A model generated the notes under the pieces. It was not told the DNA's origin. It did no database searches and saw only the letters and a list, made by a program, of their open reading frames with translations. From the NCBI GenBank assembly GCA_050084985.1, contig JBITNC010000002.1, forward strand, positions 7,874,001 through 7,938,000: a DNA stretch of 64,000 nt. Reading direction: 5' to 3'. How positions within the stretch are numbered: the stretch's first letter is position 1; each line of letters opens with the position of its first letter. Of the stretch, positions 51,188-61,990 are shown piece by piece. A program made the translations under genes and the position numbers. Source of the stretch: Nageia nagi. Lineage: Eukaryota > Pinophyta.

Positions 51188-53020
51188 CTATGTACCTGAA
51201 TTTTCACCTGGAATTCCAGTTCCTGTTCCACGAGAAATTGTAGTCAACATTGTATCTTTAGTCGAAGAAAGGTTAAAATCTTGGCCTTCATTGTTGGGCA
51301 TTGAGCTCCATGTCGATGTGAACATTTGCTTCTGCTGAGGGTATATCCAACGCATGCTATCGAAGTCGGTGGTGTTCTTTCCAATAAGATGAGAATCAGC
51401 AACAGTAGATGAAGATAGCAATCCATGCATGCCTGAAATAGATAAAGAACCACCGGCACCCTCTAAATTGAAATGCTCCCCGGATGGTGTATAAGAAATA
51501 TTATAATCACCCCCACCCGAATGTTGTGCAACATAACCTGATTGGAAACTAGGATTGAGACGCGATGTAGTTGCAGAAGTTCCTTGTCTGGACTGCCCTT
51601 GAAGAACCAGACTAATGCTGCTGCTATTGCTTCTCTGCAACGGAGATTGTAAAATCCCTCCTTGAGTTTCTGTAGGAAAGAATTTGGAAGATTGGTTGTT
51701 TCTTTCATATGATATTCCTAGCATATGTTCTTGGTTCAAATTCCTTACCGGAGCTTGAGGCTGAGATGTTGCCAAGTATGATGGTAGGTTGTTCAAGGGA
51801 ATGTGGAGGGGATGTGCACCAGCTGAAACAGTGGACCTGCTAGCCAACCAGTCCTCCTGATTGTTACAATCGTCTGAAACTTGAACACGTGAGAGTAAAG
51901 ATCCCTGGTTCCACCCTACGTAAGGTGGGTGATAAATACTGCCCTGTTGTGATTGCTGAGATGGAAATGAAGATGGTGGCCTGGCGTTAAATTTGGCAAT
52001 TGGTGGAGGGCCACTGTTCTCGCTGCATGGGAAAAAGGGAGGTAACAATATTAGCAGTTCATGATCATCATCGTGATGCGTTGAAACCGTAAAAGGAATT
52101 GCCATAAGCATAATCATGTGTTCAAGAGGCTATAAGCATATGATTGGCAATTTCTCTATGATGTGCAAGAGTTGGAGTTGCTTACTAATAAGTTGGGAGA
52201 CCACTTCCATGGTGTATTTTGTTAAAAACAAGTTGCTGTGCTAGGTTCAACTGTTCATGTTCTCTTTCTGCATGTTAATACAAAATTTCAGTTTGTATTT
52301 GATAAGTTAGAACTAGTTCAAATTTTCCCTCTAACAATTTTCCACCCTTTTATCAAGGGGTCTGAGTACAAAGTAAATGTTTAATTTGTAACAAAGATAA
52401 AACCATTTTACCTTGTCTATGGCGGTTCATATGCCCACCCAGAGCCTGAGATTTGGAGAACTTCATCGGACAAAATCTGCAGGCATAAAGCTCCTCACTG
52501 CTTGACTCAGACCTCCTCTTTCTTTTGTCTGCACAAGCAAACCGAAGGTGATCCATCATAACAAAGCATGCACACCATCAAAGCCCAACATCCTAAACAC
52601 ACAATTCAAGCATGTAAGAATCCCAAAACAAACAAAAGAAACCTGCACCATCAAGAACCCAGAAAAGAAATCTTCTCACAAACCCATTCACCCCAGTGCA
52701 ACCCTCAGCAAAATTTAAGCAAAATGCGAACCCACAACAGCAAAATTTAAGCAAATGCAAACCCACAACAGCAAAACTTTAGCAAATGCAACCCACAGCA
52801 AAATCTAAGCCAACTCCTGACAGATCCATCTGACAAAATAAAAAAGAAAGATCTATCAAACAAACTGACAAACTAAACATGTTGCCATAAAACGTAATTT
52901 TTCGTTGCTGGCTGCAGTACTACTATTGGAGGGATCAAAATTAATTTGAGAATATAAGTTGGGGAATGCCACACCTTGATCATGATGATCACCAATACCA
53001 TCCAAACCAGCTCTCCTCAT
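51188..53020 (-). CDS. JAGGED/STAMENLESS1-like C2H2 zinc-finger transcription factor, four exons
   Basis: Spliced model: exon 1 53020-52975, exon 2 52528-52412, exon 3 52267-52186, exon 4 52022-51188 (stop TAG), 359 residues. Introns of 446, 144 and 163 bp all have GT-AG ends and consistent phases. Residues 16-54 hold a basic stretch (DKRKRRSE) and one C2H2 finger, C-x2-C-x12-H-x3-H, with the plant QALGGH core and the JAGGED-type continuation GGHMNRHRQ (32-36 region of exon 2 onward) plus EREHEQLNLAQQLVF from exon 3. In angiosperms JAGGED proteins are nuclear regulators that promote growth and cell division in leaves and floral organs. The long exon-4 tail is Ser/Gln/Pro-rich, with a DFNLSS motif near the end that may be a weak EAR-like repression motif. 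The exact start is uncertain: another first exon lies at 53105-53243. All four exons look intact. Confidence 0.85.
52186..52267 (-). CDS. Exon 3 of the JAGGED-like gene (82 bp)
   Basis: Found by looking for the JAGGED continuation after the finger: the acceptor AACATGCAG ends at 52268 and the exon reads REHEQLNLAQQLVFNKIHHG, then SGLPTY. The donor is TATTA|GTAAGC at 52186/52185. It is too short to show as an open frame by itself. Joining to exon 4 at 52022 (acceptor TTTTTCCCATGCAG) keeps the frame and completes a tyrosine codon. Confidence 0.85.
52412..52528 (-). CDS. Zinc-finger exon (exon 2) of the JAGGED-like gene
   Basis: The acceptor is TTTGCTTGTGCAG just before 52528; the donor is CAAG|GTAAAA after 52412. 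It encodes ELYACRFCPMKFSKSQALGG and HMNRHRQ, with the two cysteines, two histidines and the QALGGH DNA-contact core all present. The phase is 1 at both ends. Confidence 0.9.
52692..52810. repeat. Short minisatellite in intron 1
   Basis: About 3-4 imperfect copies of a ~31-bp unit containing CCCACAACAGCAAAATTTAA. Located inside the first intron of the zinc-finger gene. Confidence 0.7.
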
Positions 53021-53104
53021 TTTGCTATTTTTTCTGATGATGAAGATGAGATAGTATTAGTTTTTGCAGATCTTCTTGTTGTTGTTGTCTGAACATTTCC
53101 ACAC

Positions 53105-53243
53105 CTTTATTATTGCGATCATCCCCATTAAAGTTGACATCAGAAGGAGAAGACTCTCTTTTCATAGATGATCCACCTTTGAGATCTGTGTTGGGAAAGG
53201 TGCACTGCATAATAGATGGTCTAACTTTGAGATCAAAGTGCAC
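53105..53243 (-). CDS. Alternative first exon or upstream ORF of the JAGGED-like gene
   Basis: An ATG at 53243 opens a 72-codon frame ending at 53025. At 53105/53104 it contains AAAG|GTGTGG, a donor nearly identical to the exon-1 donor CAAG|GTGTGG at 52975/52974 and in the same phase, so it could splice straight to exon 2 and give a 46-residue start. From its second Met the frame reads MKRESSPSDVNFNGDD, which resembles the charged, D-L-N-containing N-terminus of JAGGED proteins better than the 15-residue alternative. Otherwise it would act as an upstream ORF. Confidence 0.5.
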
Positions 53244-53329
53244 TAAAACTCCATGTTATGACGAACACAAGCCCCAGTTTGCTTTGCAAGAGTCCGTCCA
53301 ACAATATATTCAAACACCTAATTAGTGGC

Positions 53330-54677
53330 ACAATCCGGGGATTGAAAGCACAGTTAAAATCTCACTCACATATGTGATTTCTTTGATTCGAGCTGGCTAT
53401 ATGCATGTCCAATGATCTCACAGTTTAAAGATCATGACATTGGTGTCCTATGCCTTTTCGGAGTTCAATTTGTAGTGTCTATTTCAAAACTATATCCGGA
53501 AGAAACATGATAAAATGTTAATAAGTAACAAATAATTAATTATACTTAAAAATAACTTATATAAGTAATTTTTTTTGTTGGTAAATTATCTTAAGGCAGA
53601 AAATTTTGCATGCCATAAGAGATACCTCTTCTTTTTTTCACTTGAGAGTTTTAACAACCCAGTTTCTCATAACTCCCCTCATAAGTGCTGGTAAATAAGT
53701 AATATTGAAATTAAATTTTATAATTAAGAATAAAATTTAATATAGAAGAAACATAAGAGAAAGAAAATATCTATTGGATAAATTATAATATCTCATGTTC
53801 TATCTTTATAATAAAATTGTTAAATTGAATGAGATATGAAATTGTCTATTCTTAAAATTTTAATTGAATTGAATTGAAAATTTTTAAAGTTAGAAATTAT
53901 AGTAATGTTAAAAAATTAAAGTATTTTCCATCTCTTAGATGAAATTTCATATTTGTATTCATAGGAGATTATTTTATCTATTGAAATCAATCAAGGATCA
54001 TTTTTAAATAATACTAAGAAACATAGGAAGCACTCATATTCCTTTATTTTGATCATATAGTTATTTCAAGATTAAAATATGCTTGCTTGCAATCCATTAT
54101 GTTGAACTTTAAGTTATATTTTCCTTATTTTGGAAATAATCCATTAGGTACATTAACATTTATCTTTTCGAGGTTCAACCATTATCTTTGAAAATTTGAT
54201 TTTGTCATCTTGATTATGATCACTATGCTTTTGTAAATCTCAAGCACTAATGGATAGTAGAAGCTACTTTTCTTATTTGATATAACCAAAGTCTTCCTAA
54301 CAATAGGTTTCATTAAAAAAATCTTTACCATACAGAAATACATATGTATAATATTCATATAGTGATACTTTAAGATTACTAAATTTTTAATTTTGTAATC
54401 TTAAAGATTTGTGGGATTTGACCCTATTATTAATGTAGAAAGGATTTAGTCCAAACTTGCATGAAAAATAAGAATTAATTAAAAAAAAAATAGCATAGAA
54501 AGCAATTAATAAGGATAATATTATATTGTTATGAAGAAAATATTGTAAACAATAAAATTAAAAATAGTAATAGACATAAAATAATAATTATAGGAAATAA
54601 AACTTCTTTTATATTTTGTGGACATTTTAAGGGGTCAATCTTCCAATATGTGTAATCTCAATATAACTGGAGAAGGC
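53330..54677. other. Upstream flank of the zinc-finger gene
   Basis: AT-rich, no gene recognised. A minus-strand TATATAG lies near 53394-53400, about 150 bp upstream of the outer ATG, and is a possible TATA box. The chromovirus begins at 54678, about 1.4 kb upstream of the gene. Confidence 0.35.
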
Positions 54678-55087
54678 TGTTAGGATCCCACATCCTAACA
54701 TTTTAATGTTAGTATTAGTATTTTATTAAATTATCGACCTATATTATAAACCGTAATATTGTGATTGTAAGGGTAGAGCCCGATTTTGCATTACTATTAG
54801 AGTTAGGGTTAGTTTAATATAAATAGATAGAAGTGTGTGGAGAAATGCATATTGAACAATATTTCTTGCCCTTGGAGTTGTAAGGAGGTAGCCTCCTTGA
54901 AGTGGCCTGTGATTCTGTTACTATTCAATAAAATTTTATCCTTATCTATTTATTGATGCTATTTCGTGTTCTATTTACTAGCGCATGCTCTATTATTTTT
55001 AATAGATAGTTGTCATTTTTCTATTTCAAATCAATATTCATTCTATTTTTGTAATATTTCCCTTTTCATATTTGTAGCATCATAACA
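54678..55087 (+). repeat. 5' LTR of the chromovirus
   Basis: 410 bp, TGTTAGGATCCCACATCC...CATCATAACA. TATAAATA at 54818-54825 is a likely TATA box. Aligns end to end with 59481-59890. Confidence 0.92.
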
Positions 55088-55089
55088 TC

Positions 55090-55101
55090 TGGTATCAGAG
55101 C
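55090..55101 (+). other. Primer-binding site, initiator-methionine tRNA type
   Basis: TGGTATCAGAGC, two bases after the 5' LTR, complements the 3' end of plant initiator methionine tRNA, the usual primer for many chromoviruses. Confidence 0.85.
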
Positions 55102-55839
55102 TCTTTCTAGGGCCGTTTTGCTGCAGGAAAACAAAAAAAAATATTTAGAGGTTTAAGCTAGAAACCCTATATCAAAGGTTTTAAAATATCTAGGAGGATC
55201 TATCATTTTTGGCTAAGCACACTTGCCCATAAAGTTATGTGTGAAGTGAGGTGCAAAAAACTTTGCACCAATACCCAAGCCTCAGACAGAATCCTACACA
55301 TAATTGGACTTCACGTACCAAAAGGTATATCAGAGAATATCTAGGCTATAAATGAAAACTAGGTAGGTAGCTATGTTGATCGTCTATAAATTGTAGTGCA
55401 CTAGCAAGTGTCGCTAGAAAGTTACTTGTCACATAAGCCATCTCCATAGCCTTTTTCCTTGTGAAAGTTGGATAGAAGGGGTGTTTTGACAAGCCTACAA
55501 AGCAGATAATCCTTACCTAAGAATTTTTCCTTCACATAAAAAACCTTGATTTGAAAGCAGAATGTACGACATGCAATTTTTCAGAGCCACCAAAAATAGC
55601 AATTTAAAGGTAGCAAAAACTTCATAGCTAAATAACTAAAAATCTGTATCATTTCAGTAATTTTTAACAAAAGCAAACAAACCCACAAATGTAAAAAAAA
55701 AATTTAAGGGTTTGAAAATCATCATTAGGAGACTTAGCCCATTGTGATCATCTTTTCAAGCTAATTATTTTGATATATTACATCCATAAACTTTTTCAGA
55801 CACTTTCTAAAAATAGCAATTTTTAAAAATAGTAGTTTT

Positions 55840-56150
55840 CAAAAATGGCACTTGAAATAAGATCCCAAATAGCAGCACAAGCTGATCCTACCATGATGAC
55901 ATTTCAAAATATGATCCAACAAATGGCAGATACACTTACTAGTACATTCAAAGTAGAAATTTGATAAATATAGACATAAATACAAACCCTTGATAGTAAA
56001 TGTGACAGTGCTCAACTAAGTCTCAGTCATACCAACAATGCATCTAGTTCACAATAATCAGGGTAGTCAAGAAATCCATAAGGGTATCATCATAACTTTC
56101 AAAGCCAATAAGGTGGTTTCATTCTAGATGAGGAGTCCCTAATTATCTCT
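55840..56150 (+). pseudogene. Chromovirus gag trace
   Basis: A short frame from about 55843 (MALEIRSQIAAQ, then MTFQNMIQQMADTL) is followed by stops and then the protease. A full capsid and zinc knuckle are missing, so most of gag appears deleted. The 55102-55840 leader contains no other recognised sequence. Confidence 0.45.
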
Positions 56151-56169
56151 TACAATGCATTGGTAGGAA

Positions 56170-56620
56170 TTACGACCCCTCAAACTATGAAGGTCAAAGA
56201 GTTTTTTAAAAAGTGCCCTCTCATAATATTGTTGGATTCGAAAAGTACTCATAATTTCATTAATCCATGAGTGGCTAAGATTGCTAACTATTACATCCAC
56301 CCTACAAATAATTTTGAGGTAATGGTTGGTAATGGAGCAAAAATAGCATGTAAAGGCATATGTCACAATGTCAAACTGAGCATGGAACACTATACTTTGA
56401 AAAGCAACATGTACATTTTACCACTTGAGGGATGTGATATAGTTTTGGGGGTACAATGGTTGAGGCCTTTGGGCACTGTATAGTGGAATTCTGCAAAGCT
56501 ATGGATGACCTTCAAAATAGATGAACAAGAGCATACTCTCAGGGGATTACAGGGTGGATCTATACAAGTTGTGAGATCACATCGCATGGAAAAGATCCTA
56601 CAAAAAATTAGGAAAGGGAT
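56170..56620 (+). pseudogene. Chromovirus protease relic
   Basis: Reads LIILLDSKSTHNFINP, stop, then VAKIANYY...VMVGNGAKIACKG, ending DIVLGVQWLRPLGTV. The active-site motif is normally D-S-G-S/A-T-H-N-F; here glycine is lysine, which would abolish activity even without the stops. Confidence 0.75.
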
Positions 56621-56739
56621 GCTAGCATAGTTATACTCTTTATCAATCATCAAATCTAAAATCATAGAGCTTAAGGATCTGCAACACATTTTAAGTAAGC
56701 ATTCAAGTACCTTTAACGAACCAAGGGGTTTACCACCCC

Positions 56740-57450
56740 AAATGATCACATGATCATGCTATCCAGTTGGTGCTAGGAAGTCACCCACCAAAAATTTATC
56801 CTTATCAGTATCCTTGTTTACAGAAAAATAAAATTAAAGAATTAGTTAAGGAACTATTGGATGCAGGAGTAATCTAACCTAGCATAAGCCCATATTCTTC
56901 TTCAATTATATTGCTTCATAAGAAAGATGGTTCCTGATGTATGTGTGTAGATTTTAGGGCCCTCAACAAAATTACCATCAAGATGAACTGCATGGGGCAA
57001 GATATTTTTCCAAGTTGGACCTACGATCTAGGTATCACCAAATCTGCCTCAAGGAGGAGGATATAACGAAAACTACATTTCACACCCATGAGGGCCATTA
57101 TGAGTTCCTGGTCATGCCTATTATTCTCATAAATGCTCCATCCATGTTTCAAATTTTAATTAATCAGTTGTTTCATCCATTCTTTAGGAAGTTCATTTTA
57201 GTTTTATTTGATGATATGTTGATCTATAGTAAGACATGGCAAGAACATGTGGCACGTGTTGACCAAACTTTACAAATTTTAAAGGAACACTAGATATATG
57301 CAAAAAAATCAAAATGTTCATTTGATAAGAGGGAAATTGACTACTTAGGCCATGTTATATCCAAAGAGAGAGTTAAGGTGGATCCACACAAGATTACTAA
57401 CATGTAGAACTGGTCTATTCCTACATCTTTGAAAAGTCTTTGAGGATTCT
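56740..57450 (+). pseudogene. Chromovirus reverse transcriptase relic
   Basis: In order: AIQLVLGSHPPKIYPYQYP, KELLDAGVI, SSIILLHKKDGS, CMCVDFRALNKITIKMN, then a frameshift and a loss of roughly a dozen residues before HGARYFSKLDLRSRYHQICL. The main open segment (57015-57293) contains HYEFLVMPIILINAPSMFQ and LVLFDDMLIYSKTWQEH, so the F-x-D-D catalytic motif survives. IDYLGHVI follows near 57330-57355. Confidence 0.85.
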
Positions 57451-57960
57451 TGGGGTTGACAAGTTATTATAGGAAATTTGTGAAGGATTATGGCAAGATT
57501 GTAGCATTTCTAACCATGTTGTTGAAAAAAAATGCATTCCAATGGTCCCCTCAAGTTGAGGTAAGTTTCCTTAAGCTCAAGGAGGTGATGTGTACCACCT
57601 CAATATTAGCAATGCTAGATTTTTCTAAAACCTTTATGATAGAAAGTGATGCTTATGGAGTAGGAATTGGGGTAGTATTAATACAGGAGGGGCATCCCTT
57701 GGCATTCACTAGTAGAGCACTCTCTAGAAAAAATTTGGGTAAATCCACTTATGAAAAAGAAATGCTTGCCATCATTCATGCAGTTCAACGTTGGAGACCA
57801 TATCTCATTGGTCGCCATTTCATCATCCTCACAAATCATCACAATTTGAAATTTTTCATTGAGCAATGCATTTCTATGCTTGAGCAACAAAATGAGTGAC
57901 CAAACTACTAGGGTATGATTATAAGATTGTATACCATAAAGGTAAGGAGAATGTGGTTGT
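57450..57960 (+). pseudogene. Chromovirus RNase H relic
   Basis: 149 open codons: GLTSYYRKFVKDYGKIVAFL (thumb/connection), then FQWSPQVEVSFLKLKEVM and FMIESDAYGVGIGVVLIQEG with LAFTSRALS and STYEKEMLAIIHAVQRWRPY. The first aspartate (ESDAYG) and the glutamate (YEKEMLA) are kept. The next catalytic position, usually T-D-H, reads T-N-H at about 57830-57840, a loss of an active-site residue. Confidence 0.85.
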
Positions 57961-58179
57961 CGATGCTTTGTCCAAAAAATTTGAAGATCAAGTAGCACTA
58001 CAAGCTCTTTCATATCCTATTCCTCAATGGTTGGATAAAGTTAAACAAGAGTGGGCAGAGGATAGCTCCACCCAAGTATTGCTAAAATAGATCACTCAAG
58101 ACCCCATGAGTAAACCACACCATATATGGCATGATGGTATTTTGATATTCAAAGGTTGAATTTTGTTAATGTCTCCTTC

Positions 58180-59230
58180 AAAATGTAAATCAAAAATACT
58201 TATCGAATTGCACTCCACACCTACATCAAGACATGAAGGATTTTTGAAAACTTATAAGCAAGTGGCATGATCATTCTATTGGACAAGTATGAAATTGGAT
58301 ATCAAGTTTATGGCAGTTTACCTTGTGATGTGTGTCAACGATAAAAGGGTGAGACAGTGGGTACTTTGAGAATCCTTCAACCTCTTCCCATACCTACCTA
58401 TACATGGACTGATATCTCAATGGATTTCATTGAAGACCTTCCTAAATCTCATGGTAAATCAATTATTCTAGTGGTGGTTGATTGGTTATCCAAATATGCT
58501 CATTTTGGTTCATTGGCTCATCCCTACAAAGTAGTGACAGTGGCACAATTATTCTTGGATACAATTTTCAAACTACATGGTATGCCAGAGATGATTGTTA
58601 GTGATTGTGATCCCACTTTTACAAGTCATTTTTGGTAAGAGCTTTTTAAACTGCAAGGTACCCAACTAAACATGAGCTCAGCATATCACCCTTAAATTGA
58701 TGGTTAGATTGAAATTGTCAATAAATACATGGAAATATATTTACATTGTTTTGCTTCAGCATAACCTCTACATTGGGTATGATGGCTTCCCTTGGCTAAG
58801 TGGTGGTATAATACATTTTATTATTTTGCTAGCAAGATGATCCCTTATGAAGTGTATGGTCAAGCTCCACCAACAATCACCTCGTATGTTACAGGTACCA
58901 ATAAAATTCAAGCAATTGACTCAACTTTAGTTACTCAAGATGATATTCTTTATTTGCTCAAGGATAACCCTTAGATAGCCCAACACCATATGAAACAACA
59001 GGCTGATCAGCAACATGTGGAAAGAGAGTTCTAAGTAGATGACATGGTCTTTCTAAGGCTACAAACTTATCACTAGAAATTCTTAAAAATAAAAGGGCCT
59101 CAAAAATTGGCCCTAAAGTTTTATAGTCCTTACAAGGTGTTACAGCACATTGGCCCAGCTACATACAAATTAGAGCTTCCTACTTCTTCCAAGATTCACC
59201 CAGTTTTTATGTCTCTTGCCTCAAGAAAGT
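58180..59230 (+). pseudogene. Chromovirus integrase relic
   Basis: The catalytic core reads WTDISMDFIEDLPKSHGKSI, VVVDWLSKYAHF, FKLHGMPEMIVSDCDPTFTS, then after stops MSSAYHP, DG, IEIVNKYMEIYL. Both aspartates (MDFIED and VSDCDP) and the glutamate (IEIVN) of the D-D-E triad are visible. The zinc-binding region upstream (58200-58330) is degraded: of the final C-x-x-C only one Cys remains. Near 59160-59220 a SSKIHPVF segment marks the C-terminal domain. Confidence 0.85.
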
Positions 59231-59289
59231 GGTTGGATTAGAGGTTCAGGTTCAGACATAATTACTTGAGTTGGCATAGGATGGATCAA

Positions 59290-59465
59290 TGGTAGTTGTA
59301 TTTGAGGTAGTTCTAGATCAACATTCATTATAGCTTCATAATCATTCCATCATAGAATTCCTTGTATAGTGGCAAGGTATGGCACCAAAAGATGTAACAT
59401 GGAAAATCCTTCATCAGCTGTAGCAACAGTTTCCACACTTCAAGATTTGAGGACAAAGCTTCATC
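59290..59465 (+). pseudogene. Chromodomain relic
   Basis: Across stops: VVFEVVLDQHS, IIEFLV, W, QGMAPKDVTWKILHQL, QQFPHFKI, then DKASS-like. The order (E-x-x-L/I-D, E-x-L-V-x-W-x-G, A-T/V-W-E, F-P-x-F, L-E-D-K) is that of the integrase-linked chromodomain. One of the aromatic cage tryptophans (in VTWK) is retained. Confidence 0.7.
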
Positions 59466-59467
59466 CC

Positions 59468-59475
59468 AAGAGGGG
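59468..59475 (+). other. Polypurine tract of the chromovirus
   Basis: AAGAGGGG, five bases before the 3' LTR. Confidence 0.7.
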
Positions 59476-59480
59476 TGACA

Positions 59481-59890
59481 TGTTAGAATCCCACATCCTA
59501 CCATTTTAGTGTTAGTATTAGTATTTTATTAAATTGTCAACCTATATTGTAAATTGTAATATTGTTAATGTAATGGTAGGGCCCAATTTTGCATTATTAT
59601 TAGGGTTAGGGTTAGTTTAATATAAATAGATAGAAGTGTGTGGAGAAATGCATATTGAACATTATTTTTTTTCCTTGGAGTTGTAAGGAGGTATCCCCCT
59701 CAAATAAGCCTATTATTCTATTACTATTCAGTAAAATTCTATCCTTATATGCTTATTGATGCTATTTTGTGTTCTATTTACTACCGCATGCTCTATTATT
59801 TCTAATAGATAGTTATCATTTTCCTATTTAAAATCAATATTCATTTCATTTTTTCAATATTTTCTTTTTCATATTTGTAGTATCATAATA
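59481..59890 (+). repeat. 3' LTR of the chromovirus
   Basis: 410 bp, TGTTAGAATCCCACATCC...TATCATAATA. The terminal CA has become TA. Confidence 0.92.
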
Positions 59891-60399
59891 AATGCTATCC
59901 TCCAACCAAATTTATGCATATACATCCAAGTATATCTACAACTTCATCATATAGTCCATCATTACCCCGTCGCTCGTCTATATACACCTAGAATTATAAA
60001 TATATATGTCCATAGTATATTGTTTAGTGATTATATACACCCATAGTATATTATTCATTGAATATATACATCCATATTATATTGTTTAGAATATACAAAA
60101 TTTAAAATTTTACCTACATGTTGTTTCTCACTCAATGGTATATTGGTTAGTGCATTGCACCTAGAAAATAGCCTTCTCCAATATAAATTATATACTAACC
60201 CATGGCTTACATGCTTGATCATATATAAGAGAAATATTTAAAAAAACATACTCTTACATAACTTTCCTTACATGTTCATATATTCTCTTACATTCATTAT
60301 GCGTTTACATCTATATTACCTTACAATAAGATATGACATGCATCACATCCCTTACAATAGTGACCAATATGTGTTCATCCATATATACCATGAATATGA

Positions 60400-61990
60400 C
60401 ATGAAGTGGGTATATAACATCCAATCCACAAATTAGGAAATCTTTATCCTTAAAGTTTGAATTCTAGAAATTATTGATGAAAATGTTGTAGAGGTTCCAT
60501 ATCGCATCTTCTAGTAATAGTCCTTTCTAATAGATTTGTACTTCAATGACCATCCTAGAATGAAGTTGATGTTTATATTGATAAATAAGGCTACTAATTT
60601 GATAATTAAATAACCTTCATCATCTAATTCTATGAGTATTATCTTGGTATGGATATTATTACTAATTACCTTTTTCTAGTAATCATATGAAACATTAGAT
60701 GGATCTTCAACATAAGTTGACACTCCAACTTGTATGTAAACACATTGATACATTAACTTTGTAGGGCCCATAAAATTTTGAAGTATTTTTATAACCCTTT
60801 AGTTTTAATAATATCTCCTTATAGGTCTAGATTGATAAAAAAATCATATTTTCCAATTAAAATTTTTTATTTTGATCTAATTTTGTATGCTTATTATTAC
60901 ATAATATTTTATTATATTATGAGCAGTTCATGTTATATCCATAACCTTGACATTGGAGCTATCAAGCAAGTATGATACCTTAGATAGTGATAATTGGTTT
61001 TATAATTATGCTTAAAATGATGTTTAATTAGAAGAAAATATGTAGGAGATATTGTACCATCATTTAATAAGAGGAAGATATTAGATTTAGAAAAAATATT
61101 AATTAGAAATAAAGTACATAAAGAAGCTTTCTAGATATTTGTTGATAACTTCAATTTGACCATCAATTTGTAGATGATAATTTGAGCTATGCTTTAAGAT
61201 GATCCCTATTATTTGAATAATTCTTATCAAAAATTACTATTTAAGATGGGAATATGATCCCTAATGATCAAGTGTTACATCTTATAAAATTAAAATATAT
61301 GATTAATTAAGGTTTGGATAATAGTGATTATTATGTATGAATTCCATAATGCATAAAAATAAGTATAGATAAATATGTCCACTACTAAAAATATTATAAT
61401 TTCAAACTAAAAGTTGGAAGACCTTCAATGAAATCCATCAATATATTAAAACAAACTATGGAAGGAATACTAGGAAATTATTGTATAAGATCCAAAGACT
61501 TAATAATTTTCTCCTTCTATTAGTATGGGTGTCATAGAAAATTATAAAATCCTTGATGTCTATTTTTATATTTTATTTAAAAAGTTTTTTTCTATATCTC
61601 TAGTAGTAATATAGAAATTTTGAGTATCATATGATTAGAATGAAATATCATTCATAAACTATTTTGGTATTGATGGTCAACTTGGTAGGGATAACCAAAT
61701 ATACCTTACAGGGTAGTAGTTTGCCTAACTAGGATTAGTTTTAATATGTTGTTGGTTTAACTACTAAGTCATGGATGACCTACAAGATTCATGGATAACT
61801 TACTAATTCCATATAAATTTCCTTCAATGAATCAATCATAGGAAACGATAGAGGACAAAGTTTGTTGATTTCTTTAACTAGATGAGAGAGGAGTCTTCCA
61901 TCATATTTTTCTCATTCTTTCATTAAGTGATCTCATAGTCATAGTCAATGAGTTTGGTAAATAATTTATAGTGATATTGAAGGAATAATC
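60400..61990 (-). pseudogene. Chromovirus integrase-chromodomain relic
   Basis: On the minus strand, MDFIEGLPTFSL (about 61440-61405) is the start of the integrase core; VIFDKNYSNN...LK and SSNYHLQIDGQIEVINKYLE (about 61200-61130) match F-W-x-x-L-F and A-Y-H-P-Q-T-D-G-Q-T-E-V-x-N. Further down, ELDDEGYLIIKLVAL (about 60640) and a SLKYKSIRKD-type segment fit the linker and chromodomain. Stops and frame changes are dense and the first catalytic aspartates are only partly recognisable. No LTR was found. Confidence 0.6.

Larger units (their letters stand above)
54678..59890 (+). mobile_element. Chromovirus (Ty3/gypsy) with paired LTRs, inactivated
   Basis: Two 410-bp LTRs, a primer-binding site, gag trace, protease, RT, RNase H, integrase, chromodomain and polypurine tract are all present in order on the plus strand. 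Flanking pentamers are AAGGC (54673-54677) and AATGC (59891-59895), a duplication with one change. Chromodomains at the integrase C-terminus define chromoviruses and are thought to guide insertion to heterochromatin. By hand I count close to 48 differences between the LTRs (about 12%), mostly transitions, so this is an old insertion. Stops and frameshifts break every domain. Confidence 0.9.

Noticed and set aside
51244-51708. Open frames of 71 and 81 codons on the minus strand within exon 4 of the zinc-finger gene
   Set aside because: They overlap the real exon in other frames and have no domain; shadows of coding sequence.
52025-52117. ATG at 52117 as start of a separate 309-codon protein
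   Set aside because: The first 31 codons are the intron before exon 4 (polypyrimidine tract and CAG acceptor at 52023); splicing from exon 3 explains the frame better.
59598-59620. Telomere-like TTAGGGTTAGGG in the chromovirus 3' LTR
   Set aside because: Only two units, and the 5' LTR has GAGTTAGGG at the same place; ordinary LTR sequence.
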